From the NCBI GenBank assembly GCA_963693085.1, contig OY856409.1, positions 1,165,953,249 through 1,166,017,248 on the forward strand: a DNA stretch of 64,000 bases. The letters run 5' to 3'. The translations under genes were made by a program, and so were the position numbers. Position 1 is the stretch's first letter; every line of letters starts with the position of its first letter. This DNA is from Alisma plantago-aquatica. Taxonomy: Eukaryota > Streptophyta > Magnoliopsida > Alismatales > Alismataceae. Shown one piece after another: positions 48,216 to 58,895 of this stretch. The notes beneath the pieces were generated by a model. That model searched no databases. It was not told the origin of the DNA and saw nothing but the letters and a program-made list of their open reading frames with translations.

Positions 48216-48373
48216 TCCTGGGTTTCAAAGAAACCATGCATTGGTCGTTTCCAACCTCTTGCTCGTGGTGTTTCTTATAGCTAGAGTTTTAAGGCAAAAA
48301 TGAGGAAAAAGAAGAAGAAGGAAAGAAAAGCTTCCTCAAGATTATCTTTAACTCGGACCAAACACTCTACCCC

Positions 48374-48383
48374 TTATATAGGG
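48374..48383 (-). promoter_or_regulatory. TATA-like element in solo LTR G
   Basis: CCTATATAAG on the minus strand, about 130 bases upstream of the first ATG of the GC-rich tract. The sequence after it (ggggtagagtgtttgg) would be the transcript start region. Confidence 0.4.
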
Positions 48384-49399
48384 GTGAGTACAGAGCCCTA
48401 GGGAATGCCTCCTTGAGGACTCAAGTCCTATTCTTGAAAGGAAACATACCTTCCTTAGTTGCGAAGCAAATCCTCTCTCTCTTTCATTATATCCTTAGAT
48501 AATTATGTCATTTGAATATTCTCTTTCCTTTAAATATTAGGAATTCGAAATTCCTCTCCTTCACTCTCTTTATTTGCCTTTTAAACTATTGGCCACGAAT
48601 ATCTATATATATATATATCCTTAGGAAAATACTTCCTTTTATCAAATTTACATAATTAATGGCTTATGTCTTCCCATTATCTCTTTATTTTATAATTATG
48701 GTATTTTCTCTTCCCTTTTCCTTTATTGGGGCTCCTTGGCACCCAAGAAACTTTATTATTTCGAAATTCTCTTTATTGGATACTTATTATCCTTCTAGAT
48801 GCATCTTTATGCATTATTTCACATTATCTTATTTATTTCTCATTAAAGTAGTTCTTTTTTTGAGGATTTCTATTTATTTCTCTTCTATTTTCCTCATTGG
48901 CATTCCTTTTACCATTAAAAATCTCATGGATACGAAATTTCCCCAAGAAATCTCATTTATGCCTCTTTCCACTCATTTTCCACATTTTATCATCATTTTC
49001 AATTTATTTCTTAACAAAGAAATACTTAATTAAACTTTTCTTTTCTTATTTCACTCTTTTTGGAACCTTCGACTCCTTGGTACCCAAGGAACCCAAGAGG
49101 CACAAAATCCTCTTTGGATTTGCCTTCTAGGGATTTCTACATGTTTCTTTTCTTAAAAATTCAATTATCCATTTACTAATTGAATTTCCTTGTTATTTGG
49201 GCCCAATAGCCAATAAAGCCCACAACACAAGCATCAAGGCTATTGTAAACAAAATCCATTTATTTGAAGCACATTATATCATCATTTGTTCAAATATCTA
49301 TAATATGAGAAATTACATTTCTCATCAAATGAACCCAAAATTTGGGGTTGTAACATGATGATTGGTTAGTTAACACTAATCATGTTTCTTAACCCTAAT

Positions 49400-50820
49400 T
49401 GAAAACTACTAGAGGGGGGGGGGTGAATAGAGTTTTATAGAGATTTTAATAATTAATTAAACTCAAACAACCACAATGAAAATATTGGACAAGGAGACAC
49501 AAGGTTTAGAGTGGTTCCAGCTATAGCAAATACTATAGCCGTCAGTCCACTACCCGGTTGCTTACCCAACCGGGATTTGAAAAGAAATTTATTTTATTAC
49601 CTCGCAAGGACTTTACATAAAATACAATTTCTTTTCCCAAACCCTTCAAGCAGCCTTCACCTAGAAGTAATCGCCCAACCTTGAAGCAGCCTTCCCTTGA
49701 AGTAGATGCACCAACTCCCGTTGCACCAGCCTTCTGAAGTAGCTTCCCGTGCGATAGCCTTCTTGAAGTAGCTTGAAGTCCCCTTCTCCACCTGAGAAGT
49801 CAACCCTCTCCAATCCGCAGCCTCCAACCCTAGGAGTAGCAAGGAGAGTACAAAAGATAAAAAGGAACAAGAAGGAAAATAGAAATTACAATACCGTTGT
49901 AAGCACAAGGCTTGATTTTCCTATATCAAGCGTTTAGATCTCCTAACCAATGTGTATGACAATGTGATTGTAGTGGATAGGAGATACTAGCCTATAGGAC
50001 ACGAAATGGGAGCAATAGGAATGAATGGCAAGTGTAGGAATTGCTCTATTGCTCTAAAACAGATTGCAAGTGAGTATTCAAGCTCAAGTATAGCACAAGT
50101 ATAGCTTAGGTATCTTTTGGTGTCCTAAGGCATGTCCTATTTATAGGAGTGGCCTATGAATACTTAAGGACGTTCTAGACAACTTCTAGGGGCTTCTAAG
50201 TGCTTAACTAGCCGTTAGATATAAGTTAAGTGCATTAGTAACGGCTAGTTACTTTATTCTGCAGTTGCTGTCAGAGACCATCTCGGTCGACAATTTGTCG
50301 ACCGAGATACCTACTCGGTCGAAGTTTTGTCGACCGACAGGCTCTCTGGATCAATGTTCATTTGCAGCTTCCAACTACTTTATCAGCTGTGTCTAACGGC
50401 TACTTGGGTCAATCTCGGTCGAGAAGTTTGTCGACCGAGAGTGTCTCGGTCGAGGAGTGTGGTCGACCGAGATTGACTCTGTTTTCAATCTTTTAATTAA
50501 CCACTAAGCATGTGTATGAGTGTGCATATGTGATCCTATTTGAAGGGGATGACCTATCTAAGTGTGGTGTTTAGCTAGGAAGATCCAACGCTTGATTTAC
50601 ATGCAATCTAAGTACTTGTACATTATATATTTGTACAAGTTTTTACAACAGTGATTACATTGCATGGAAATATAAATATGTAAGCTCTTTGGATTTTCCC
50701 TAGTTGCTTTGTCATCCACCTTAATCCTGCACACTCAAGTAGCTCGTTAGATCAACAAGAATGAAATGTTTGTCATCATCGAAACAAAGGGATTTATCAT
50801 AATGTCCAATTTATCCAACA
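49400..50820 (-). mobile_element. Element H left (3') LTR
   Basis: 1421 bases. On the minus strand it starts TGTTGGATAAATTGG at 50820 and ends GTAGTTTTCA at 49400. It contains a C/G homopolymer near the end (ggggggggg at 49415-49423), a TATA-like sequence and four hairpins at 50281-50338 and 50413-50472. Confidence 0.95.
50138..50147 (-). promoter_or_regulatory. TATA box of the H left LTR
   Basis: CTATAAATAG-like sequence on the minus strand (+ strand 'cctatttatagg'), a strong plant TATA box. The functional copy for the element is the matching one in the 5' LTR at 54698-54707. Confidence 0.6.
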
Positions 50821-50834
50821 ATCTCCCCCTTTTT
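50821..50834 (-). other. Polypurine tract of element H
   Basis: On the minus strand AAAAAGGGGGAGAT directly abuts the LTR start TGTTGG. A textbook plus-strand primer. Confidence 0.9.
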
Positions 50835-51146
50835 GAAGATGAAAAACATTTCCTAAAATATGAAATAAGGAAATATAAAGCATGTGAGTTTCATACCTGA
50901 AGATTACCTTTTGTAGCCATTCTTGTTTGACAAGTGAGTGCTGGCCATCAAGATGAAACTCATTTATATTTATATTTTTGATTTTATATTCTTTCTCCCC
51001 CTTTGTCATTTCAAAAAGATATCCAGGTTAAACATTTTATTTCTTCTCCCCCTTAATTTTATATTAAGCTCCCCCTTAAATAGATATCCTATTAGGAACA
51101 TGGTTTTATGTCTAATTTATCCACAATTTGTTTCTCAATCATTTGC

Positions 51147-51340
51147 AAAGGATGTTAAGCCTTGAAATGATATAAGATTCCCTTAAGCTTATGAATGTAT
51201 ATTTATTTCTCATCTATCAAGGGATGTTAAGCCCTAAATTAAATGAGAGTCCTTTTAATCTTAGAGTACTTAAAAAAGAATGTCTCCAACCAAAACAAGG
51301 GATGTTAAGCCCTGATTTGTTTAGAGAGTTCCTTTAAGAG
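51147..51340. repeat. Three degenerate gggatgttaagcc repeats in H
   Basis: Each unit has 'aagggatgttaagccct' (first copy aaaggatgttaagcctt) followed some 25 to 30 bases later by a 'ttcctttaa'-like string. Spacing is about 75 bases. Confidence 0.7.
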
Positions 51341-52074
51341 CAAGATATATCATTTTGATGAAATTATTTTTCATACAAATTACTTTTAAGAATCCGAAGG
51401 TCATAACAAACTCCAAATGATGTTAACAATGTAAGCTTCATAATCAAATAATCAAATTTGTTTTTATAATCTCCCCCTTTTTCTTACAATTTAAGCAATT
51501 TAAGGCTTTTAAGGTCATAAATGATAAATTTTTGATTTTGACCTTTATCAAAAGTATACTAAGATTAAGTTCAATAAATTGATGTCCAAATAAGCATTTT
51601 GTCAAAGCTTATTTTAGGTCGCCCTTGACTACGACCAAAGCGCCCCTTGGCTAAATTTTGTTTTAACCAAGAGGCAAAAATTGCAGATTTCCAATTAAGC
51701 ATTCATATCAATTTTGATGCATGTTTAAGTGATACTAAACATGAAAGCATAATGAATATTTCAAATCTTTTAAAGATATCAATTGAAAACATTGTTCTTT
51801 GTGCAAGCATTTCTAAGATATAAATCACCAATAAGTCCTTTTGCTTGCTTATGTAATGATAGAACAATTAAAAGCATGTAATGATAAAACAGAAATTTTC
51901 TTTAAACTAAGCATAATTTTGGTTTTTAACCAAATTAATTTCACATAATCTTTCAAGGATGATTTCCATAATTTGTGCTTTATTTGTACAGTCATTAACT
52001 ACAAATAGACAACAGTTTTGATCAATTTCAAAAGAATTCAGCAATTTTATAGCATTCTGAAAAATAGTGACATG

Positions 52075-52129
52075 CTCGGTCGATGGCTTCTCGACCGAGG
52101 TTCACTCGGTCGACAATACCTCGACCGAC
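52075..52129. repeat. Two TCGGTCGA...TCGACCGA hairpins inside element H
   Basis: CTCGGTCGA...TCGACCGAG at 52075-52099 and CTCGGTCGA...TCGACCGAC at 52105-52129, with 6 to 7 base loops. They are the same motif as the LTR hairpins but in the 3' part of the internal region, about 140 bases after the gag stop in the direction of transcription. Confidence 0.9.
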
Positions 52130-52266
52130 CAAGTGTCTGAAAAGTGTTCAGAAATCGATTTCAAGCAAATAGAAATATACAAAGTAGATCTCAATTGTGT
52201 TGAGATAAGACATTATGATATCAAGAATCAATTTAGGTCAAATCTCAACAATTTATTTTTAAGCTA

Positions 52267-53910
52267 CTAAGTTTTAGGAATCCAAGCTAACTCATCTTTC
52301 TTTCTCTTAAATAGGCATGAAAATGAATAATGTCCAAGACGCATGCAATAATGACAGCTGATAGAGTCAACTTCATTTCTAGGAGTTGTGTTCCTAGGTA
52401 CAAACATAATCTTAGTCTTGGATGCTTGGACTCTTTTGGGTTTAATTCTCTTTGGATCGTATCCTAATCCTCTTCTTCCATTATAGCTAGAGGAAATTTT
52501 CAGAATATTTTCAAGTATGTCATTTCCTCTTAACTCATTTACATTTCTTTGTAACTTAGCAATATCTTTCTTTGCCTGATCTAAATCGGATACTAGAAAG
52601 TTTCTTTCTTTGACAACCTCATCATAATCTAAATGTGAACATAGAATAGGTTGTTTCTGAAGATCATTCACTTGAGTTTGTAAATTTGACTTTTCTAAGG
52701 AAAGAAGATTGCAATTAGCTTCTACCGATTTTAACTGAAGAACATAATTTTCATTTTCCTTTTTGAGATTTTCATTTTCAGATACAAGAGCAAGAAGTTT
52801 AGCATTTAAATCTTTATTTGCTTTCTTAAGTTTCTTCTTGCACTCAATATATTTCTGATGAGTATCTTGAAGACTAGCAATTATATCTTCTTTTGATAGA
52901 TCATAAAGACTTACCTCTTCTTCGTCTTCATTTGTTGTAGCAATGAGGCATTCTGCTTCTTCATCATCGCTATCATCACTTGAATCATCCCATGCAGCTC
53001 GATATGCTTTTTCTTTCTTTTTATGGGATGATTTCTTCCCTTTCTTGAGTGTTGGACAATCACTTTTCATATGTCCTTTCTTACCACATTCGAAGCACCT
53101 GGAAGAAGAAACACTAGAAGTTTTATTAGTTTTAAAACTTTTATATTTCTTACCATTTACAACGAGAGTTTCTTCTTCACTATCATCTTCACTTGTGTCA
53201 TGATTGTCTCTAGTTGAAGCTTTGAATGCAATGTCCTTCTTTTTCCCATGTTGACGTTCATGTTCTCTTCTCTCTTCCTCTTCTAGATCTGCCTCATGAG
53301 CTTCTAAATTGCCAATGAGTTGCTCCATTTTGAGTCGAGTGAGGTCATTTGCTTCTGCAATGGCTGTCACCTTTGGCTTGTATTTAGGAGGAAGTGATCG
53401 AAGAATTTTTGATACCTGATCTTCCTCAAGAATAGGTTTTCCTAGGGCACTTAAACCATTAACAATAGTAGAGAATTTTGAAAACATTTCACTAATAGAC
53501 TCATTTGGATCCATACGAAAATGTTCAAACTTCGTTTTAAGCATGCTAATTTTGGAATTTCTAACTTGGGCTGTACCCTCATAGGTTATAGATAGTTTAT
53601 GCCAAATGTCATAAGCTATATCACAATTTGATATTCTATTAAATTCTCCTACTGAAATAGAACAATATAAAATACTTACAGCTTTTGCATTCATTTGGGC
53701 TAGTTTTACCGTATTTGCATCCCATTCCGCAAATTCGTTTTGAGGAAGCACATATGGAGTAGACACCATTCTCCATAACTCCCAGTTGATTCCTTGGAAG
53801 TAGAATTGCATCCTCCTCTTCCAATATTGGTAGTTTGTTCCATCGAACGGTGGAGGCCTAGCAACAAGTGTCCCTTCAATGTTGAGGTTGTTGAGCACTC
53901 CATCACCCAT
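52267..53910 (-). CDS. gag: Intact copia-type Gag of element H
   Basis: A 547-aa protein on the minus strand starting 36 bases inside the primer-binding site, with no in-frame stop. The N-terminal DUF4219-like part is at about residues 20-45 (PPFDGTNYQYWKRRM). The UBN2 (gag-polypeptide of copia) domain runs at about 60-205. A first zinc knuckle (Cys272, Cys275, His280, Cys285; CFECGKKGHMKSDC) is followed by an acidic Ser/Asp region, a long coiled coil at about 345-460, and a second knuckle at 519-532 (CHYCMRLGHYSFSC) just before the stop. In autonomous plant copia elements a knuckle and 'WVPK' stretch like this lead on to integrase; here translation ends at AWIPKT. Capsid formation and RNA packaging are the expected roles. 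The start at 53910 fits the position of the conserved N terminus. Confidence 0.95.
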   Translation of the reverse strand: MGDGVLNNLNIEGTLVARPPPFDGTNYQYWKRRMQFYFQGINWELWRMVSTPYVLPQNEFAEWDANTVKLAQMNAKAVSILYCSISVGEFNRISNCDIAYDIWHKLSITYEGTAQVRNSKISMLKTKFEHFRMDPNESISEMFSKFSTIVNGLSALGKPILEEDQVSKILRSLPPKYKPKVTAIAEANDLTRLKMEQLIGNLEAHEADLEEEERREHERQHGKKKDIAFKASTRDNHDTSEDDSEEETLVVNGKKYKSFKTNKTSSVSSSRCFECGKKGHMKSDCPTLKKGKKSSHKKKEKAYRAAWDDSSDDSDDEEAECLIATTNEDEEEVSLYDLSKEDIIASLQDTHQKYIECKKKLKKANKDLNAKLLALVSENENLKKENENYVLQLKSVEANCNLLSLEKSNLQTQVNDLQKQPILCSHLDYDEVVKERNFLVSDLDQAKKDIAKLQRNVNELRGNDILENILKISSSYNGRRGLGYDPKRIKPKRVQASKTKIMFVPRNTTPRNEVDSISCHYCMRLGHYSFSCLFKRKKDELAWIPKT

Positions 53911-53945
53911 TTCTTCAAAACCTTGTTAGGGTTCCTTGAAGCCTT

Positions 53946-53957
53946 GCTCTGATACCA
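53946..53957 (-). other. Primer-binding site of element H
   Basis: TGGTATCAGAGC on the minus strand, a perfect 12-base complement of the initiator-Met-tRNA 3' end, two bases inside the 5' LTR. Confidence 0.95.
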
Positions 53958-53959
53958 AT

Positions 53960-55380
53960 TGAAAACTACTAGAGGGGGGGGGGTGAATAGAGTTTTATAG
54001 AGATTTTAATAATTAATTAAACTCAAACAACCACAATGAAAATATTGGACAAGGAGACACAGGGTTTAGAGTGGTTCCAGCTATAGCAAATACTATAGCC
54101 GTCAGTCCACTACCCGGTTGCTTACCCAACCGGGATTTGAAAAGAAATTTATTTTATTACCTCGCAAGGACTTTACATAAAATACAATTTCTTTTCCCAA
54201 ACCCTTCAAGCAGCCTTCACCTAGAAGTAATCGCCCAACCTTGAAGCAGCCTTCCCTTGAAGTAGATGCACCAACTCCCGTTGCACCAGCCTTCTGAAGT
54301 AGCTTCCCGTGCGATAGCCTTCTTGAAGTAGCTTGAAGTCCCCTTCTCCACCTAAGAAGTCAACCCTCTCCAATCCGCAGCCTCCAACCCTAGGAGTAGC
54401 AAGGAGAGTACAAAAGATAAAAAGGAACAAGAAGGAAAACAGAAATTACAATACCGTTGTAAGCACAAGGCTTGATTTTCCTATATCAAGCGTTTAGATC
54501 TCCTAACCAATGTGTATGACAATGTGATTGTAGTGGATAGGAGATACTAGCCTATAGGACACGAAATGGGAGCAATAGGAATGAATGGCAAGTGTAGGAA
54601 TTGCTCTATTGCTCTAAAACAGATTTCAAGTGAGTATTCAAGCTCAAGTATAGCACAAGTATAGCTTAGGTATCTTTTGGTGTCCTAAGGCATGTCCTAT
54701 TTATAGGAGTGGCCTATGAATACTTAAGGACGTTCTAGACAACTTCTAGGGGCTTCTAAGTGCTTAACTAGCCGTTAGATATAAGTTAAGTGCATTAGTA
54801 ACGGCTAGTTACTTTATTCTGCAGTTGCTGTCAGAGACCATCTCGGTCGACAATTTGTCGACCGAGATACCTACTCGGTCGAAGTTTTGTCGACCGACAG
54901 GCTCTCTGGATCAACGTTCATTTGCAGCTGCCAACTACTTTATCAGCTGTGTCTAACGGCTACTTGGGTCAATCTCGGTCGAGAAGTTTGTCGACCGAGA
55001 GTGTCTCGGTCGAGGAGTGTGGTCGACCGAGATTGACTCTGTTTTCAATCTTTTAATTAACCACTAAGCATGTGTATGAGTGTGCATATGTGATCCTATT
55101 TGAAGGGGATGACCTATCTAAGTGTGGTGTTTAGCTAGGAAGATCCAACGCTTGATTTACATGCAATCTAAGTACTTGTACATTATATATTTGTACAAGT
55201 TTTTACAACAGTGATTACATTGCATGGAAATATAAATATGTAAGCTCTTTGGATTTTCCCTAGTTGCTTTGTCATCCACCTTAATCCTGCACACTCAAGT
55301 AGCTCGTTAGATCAACAAGAATGAAATGTTTGTCATCATCGAAACAAAGGTATTTATCATAATGTCCAATTTATCCAACA
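53960..55380 (-). mobile_element. Element H right (5') LTR
   Basis: 1421 bases, nearly identical to the left LTR; differences I can see include a/g at 54062, g/a at 54355, t/c at 54440, g/t at 54627 and g/t at 55351. The TATA box is at about 54698-54707 and four hairpins lie at 54841-54898 and 54973-55032. It drives gag. Confidence 0.95.
54698..54707 (-). promoter_or_regulatory. TATA box of the H 5' LTR
   Basis: CTATAAATAG-like sequence on the minus strand, upstream of gag by about 790 bases of LTR and leader. Confidence 0.6.
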
Positions 55381-55385
55381 CTAAT

Positions 55386-57342
55386 GTGTTCCAATAAAGT
55401 GTGAGATGAGGTAGCTAGGGTTTGGTGATAAGTGATGAATGGAACCCTAATCAACTAAGTGTGTGAAACCCTAACCCTAATTCTAGGGTATGTTATCGTG
55501 TTGAGATTGCATGGATGAATAGCATGTGATTATGTTTTCTCTCTCCTACCTGTGTTAAATCCTAACCTTTCTGGTTGAATGTATGTCATAACCATGTGAA
55601 AGCTATGGTGATCCTTGTATAATACAAGGTGGCGATTATGTAAAATGTGAGGCACATTGTGATATTGAATATGTAGGAATGATGTGATGGGTCTTATGAC
55701 CTGGAAGATGCTTAATACCTAGTGTGATGTGTTATCCTCCAATGATGTGATTGAGGGATTGATATCCCATAGTGATGTGACAATGGTGATGGCCTTGTGA
55801 ATGATAATGTTACAAGTATCATGCGATGATGTGACAAGGTTACACCTTATATATTTTATAACTTCTGAAGTTATAATATTCCCTTATCTTTGTAGATTTG
55901 TTTAGGGTTTATGCATTGTAACTTGATTGATGATAAAATACACCTAATTGGATTTATTAATCAAGTGAAACCCTAATCGTGTAGGTGTCCTATGCCATAG
56001 ATCCATTCCAATGTTAGAACTTGCTAGGTGGTGAAATGAGTCATTCCTACGGGAACCTCAGAGAACATAGTCTTGAATATGTGGGGGTGCAAATCAAGTA
56101 TCTCCTTGCATCCACAATTATAGGTTGGATAGGATGACTATGATCACACCTAGCACCTTGTGTGAGATGGACATGTGTGAGATGTACTCCTTTGTGATAT
56201 GTGATAGGCAGCAGTTTAACTACATTTGATGCCTCTTTTTAGAATCACCATGTGCGAGCCTATGATCAAGCATCGTGACCTTTACCAAGGAGGGCTAGGT
56301 GCTTTCTAAGGATGGCCATGCATGAGATTATCCTTCAACTTGACTATATTTTATTCTTCAGTTGATTGATATGTCTCTACGATGTTTCTCTTATACCGAC
56401 AAAGAGGTGTTGGAGAGATTGTGGATTCTGATTCTTCCATAGACCTTATGTGGCACCGATTTTGAATTCATAGTGGTCGGTTTGATTTGAGTGGTATGAC
56501 TCAAATCCTAAGGGCATGATGAAAGATGTAACACAGTCATGTAGTATATTTGCTTAGGGTCAAATATGATTCACATTGGATGACCCCTTGCCTTATCTTT
56601 GACTGATTTTTTGAATCATAATGCAATAAGAGAAACCAACTATTATATATGTTTTTCATATTCCTACCTAGAATTTAAATTGTTCTACTGTTCAGTGGTA
56701 ACTGTCTGGTTTGCTTAATCCACTTTACCAGTTTAATACATATCATTTAGCTAAATCTACTCAACTTAATATTAATGTTATCAATCTACTTTAGTTTGCA
56801 TGTGCTTATAATAGACGTTGGAGGAGAGTCATATGTCTTGTTGGGACATTTGGTCTCACCCCATGGGTTTCCACATCTTTTAGGTGGTAGTTCACAAAGA
56901 AGTAAGGATCGTGCTGTTGAGGCTGAGCAACAAGAGGAGCGATAGCTGTTAAAAGGTTGGACATGCTGATAGTGTTTTATAGTAGAGTCCTATGTGTCAT
57001 CCCTATATTTTCATGTCCTTGGGAAGTTTTTGTGGTTTGTATATCAAAATGAGGTTTTTTGCTACATGCCTTTGTTGTACATATATGGCATGTATGTATG
57101 TCAATAGGTTATCAGTTGTAACAGGTTGTGGCCAGTGATCCAGTGAATAGTGCTAGGTAATAATCTTTGGGTATGATATATGACAGGTGGCTTTTGTGGA
57201 ATCAGATATGATATTATTCCACTTGAGGTAGATATGTGATATAAATTTTAATTTCCTATGTTTTCTGGTAACCTGGATGTTTAGTACTAATTCCACACTT
57301 TCTTTTGAGTAATCTCGCTTTGTGGCATGTCGAGGCATCACA
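55386..57342 (+). mobile_element. Element F 5' LTR, last part
   Basis: Continuation of the F LTR after H; the short piece 49356-49399 between G and H belongs to it as well. It contains the U3-R-U5 features shared with A (a 'gtttaggttggggg'-type leader is absent, but 'gggtttccacatcttttaggtgg' matches A's 'ggtcccaacatttttaggtgg') and ends GAGGCATCACA at 57342. Adding the three pieces gives about 4.2 kb, equal to the D LTR. Confidence 0.82.
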
Positions 57343-57349
57343 GCTTGGT

Positions 57350-57367
57350 TAGTATCAGAGCTTTAGG
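57350..57367 (+). other. Primer-binding site of element F
   Basis: TAGTATCAGAGCTTTAGG, one base from the TGGTATCAGAGC consensus, eight bases after the LTR end. Confidence 0.8.
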
Positions 57368-57481
57368 TTCACTGATTATATAAGGACATAGGAGTAGGGT
57401 TTGTGTCTATTCTAGTGTCCTCCACTCTATCTTATGGTAACTTCTGCTTATGCAAAAGAAGAAGAAGAAGAAGAAGATAAG

Positions 57482-58730
57482 ATGGTTGGAGAACACAAAG
57501 AACAAGCTGTTGAGAGTAGTGTTGTTGCACCAAGAGGTCATGCCAGGAGGCAGGAGACGATTGATTTTGTGGATGAGATGCCCCAGTTTGGCCTGGCTGT
57601 GGGGTCTAATCCTATTTTCTAGTCCATGTTTGGACATTTTATGGCTACGATGGCGCATATGGCGGACAGAATGCCTCCACCCCAAGGAAGAGTGGTAGTC
57701 CCCAATGTGGAATTTTTGGGTTCTGGGAAGACCTTTGAAAGGTTGAGGCGTGTAGGAGCAGTGGAGTATGTGGGTACAATAGGCCCGACAGATGCAGATC
57801 TGTGGTTGACTGACCTGGAGAAGACCTTCAAGATCCTCAACATCCCCAAAGAATATAAAGTGAAGCACACAGTGTATCTGTTGAAGGGGAGTGTTGGCCA
57901 TTGGTGGCCCATCGAGGAGGATAAAAGACCTGGGTGTCATGATCAGTTGGGAATAATTCCGATGAGAGTTTGTGAGTCAGTACTTTTTTTTTGGATATGA
58001 AAGGGCCATTAGGCCCCCCCTCCCCAAATAGGTGCCAGAGCCCGGATGACCCAAGAGGTTGTAAATACGCTGTGAAACGACATGTTTCGAACCCGGGACC
58101 CCCGGGGGGGCAAGCCATGCCTAACCAACCGAGCCACAACTGTCGGGTTATACTTTACAGAGACCTATCTGGATGAGAAGATCACATAGTATGAGAAGAT
58201 ATAGTAGGGATTTATGATAGCCAATTAGTCTAAAGCTAAGTTCATCAAGCTTCTAAGGTTGTCCTCACATGGCAACAATGGACAAGGAGAGGATCATATT
58301 TTTCAAGAAGGGTTTGAGTACATATTTGACAACGCTGGTGTCATCCCTAGAGAACAGAGAGAAGTATGCCACATTTTTGGAGTCTATCAGGAGGGTGGAA
58401 TGATCACTGGTGGAGAAGAATGAGATGAAGGACAATAATAGGCCTACATAGTATTAAGGGAAGTCGTATGGAGGCTTTAAGAAGCCTAGGTTTTCAATGT
58501 TACAGTGACAATGGAGGTCGACAAGTTAGTCTCAGTGGTCACCGAGCAGAGGTAGAGGCCGTAGCTTCCTACCCACAAGAGCCCATAGTGTTGCATCAGT
58601 GTCAGTGATAGGGCCATCCGGGCCATGGTATGAGAGCAAGACTTGCTATAAGTGTGGACAGACTGAGCATACAAGACCATATTGGTCTGTGAGAGATGAG
58701 AAGGTGACTCAACAACTAAGATAGAGTCAT
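57482..58730 (+). pseudogene. gag: Element F gag, with in-frame stop and SINE insertion
   Basis: Gypsy Gag. The start at 57482 (MVGEHKEQAVESS) is chosen from the match to A and D; the same frame is open from 57434. A single TAG at 57620-57622, in a place where related copies do not stop, precedes 57626-57980, which carries the Retrotrans_gag core (DADLWLTDLEKTFKI, SVGHWWPIEEDK). The frame is then cut by a SINE at 57987-58150. Downstream, TYLDEKIT matches A but several stops follow. The zinc knuckle near 58640 (CYKCGQTEHTRPYW) has Trp in place of the last Cys. The gene is dead. Confidence 0.92.
57987..58150 (-). mobile_element. tRNA-derived SINE in the gag of element F
   Basis: 164 bases on the minus strand, flanked by tacttt (57981-57986 and 58151-58156). 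Its 5' part contains an A-box-like GTGGCTCGGTTGGTTAGG and a B box (GGGTTCGAAAC) spaced as in a tRNA gene, and it ends in a run of A (poly-T on the + strand). These are pol III SINE features. Removing it restores the Gag frame (QYF then TETYLDEKI). It is GC-rich against its surroundings. It is not a tRNA gene, since no acceptor stem or anticodon arm is evident. Confidence 0.92.
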
Positions 58731-58895
58731 CTAGGGTCACAACAGTGGCAATTCAATAGTGGTAGTGGCAAAGGACGTGGACATGCATTGTAGGCTAGTT
58801 CTTCTGGGCAGGCCAGTAGAGAAAGGGGGCGACAATAGGCAATGACTTGATTGTACGCGATGAGTCAGCAGGAAGGAGTGGTCAACCCATGAGTT

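Larger units (their letters stand above)
45994..49355 (-). mobile_element. Solo LTR G
   Basis: This 3362-base unit has TGTTACGACCCC at one end and GGGGTTGTAACA at the other (TG...CA), flanked by ggatg (45989-45993) and tgatg (49356-49360), a target duplication with one mismatch. It shows no primer-binding site, polypurine tract or coding domain, so it is best read as a solo LTR left by recombination between two LTRs. I infer the minus orientation from a TATA-like CCTATATAAG (48374-48383 on the minus strand) followed by a GC-rich tract. No LTR partner is in the window. Confidence 0.75.
50835..52266 (-). mobile_element. Element H non-coding region downstream of gag
   Basis: 1.4 kb between the gag stop and the polypurine tract, where pol would lie in an autonomous element. 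No pol motif is visible. It holds two TCGGTCGA/TCGACCGA hairpins (52075-52129) of the same type as the LTR hairpins and three degenerate copies of a 'gggatgttaagcc' unit near 51147, 51221 and 51298. Confidence 0.75.
49400..55380 (-). mobile_element. Element H: young copia-type gag-only retrotransposon (TR-GAG)
   Basis: Complete 5981-base insertion with perfect TSD ctaat (49395-49399 and 55381-55385). The two LTRs are 1421 bases each and differ at only about seven sites by eye. Canonical primer-binding site and polypurine tract are adjacent to the LTRs. The 3139-base internal region encodes one intact 547-aa Gag of the Ty1/copia type and nothing else; there is no integrase or RT. This is the structure described as TR-GAG. 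It sits in the 5' LTR of element F and is the youngest insertion seen in the window. Movement would need enzymes from an autonomous copia element. Confidence 0.95.

Noticed and set aside
47840..48241. 133-aa open frame on the minus strand in solo LTR G
   Set aside because: It lies in a GC-rich tract where long frames arise by chance on both strands. The protein is rich in Arg, Gly and Cys without any domain.
57407..57940. 177-aa open frame on the minus strand opposite the F gag
   Set aside because: It is antisense to a clear gag domain; no independent signal supports it.
58080..58140. A possible tRNA gene on the minus strand
   Set aside because: Only A-box and B-box sequences fit; there is no acceptor stem or anticodon arm, and the A tail and target duplication show a SINE.
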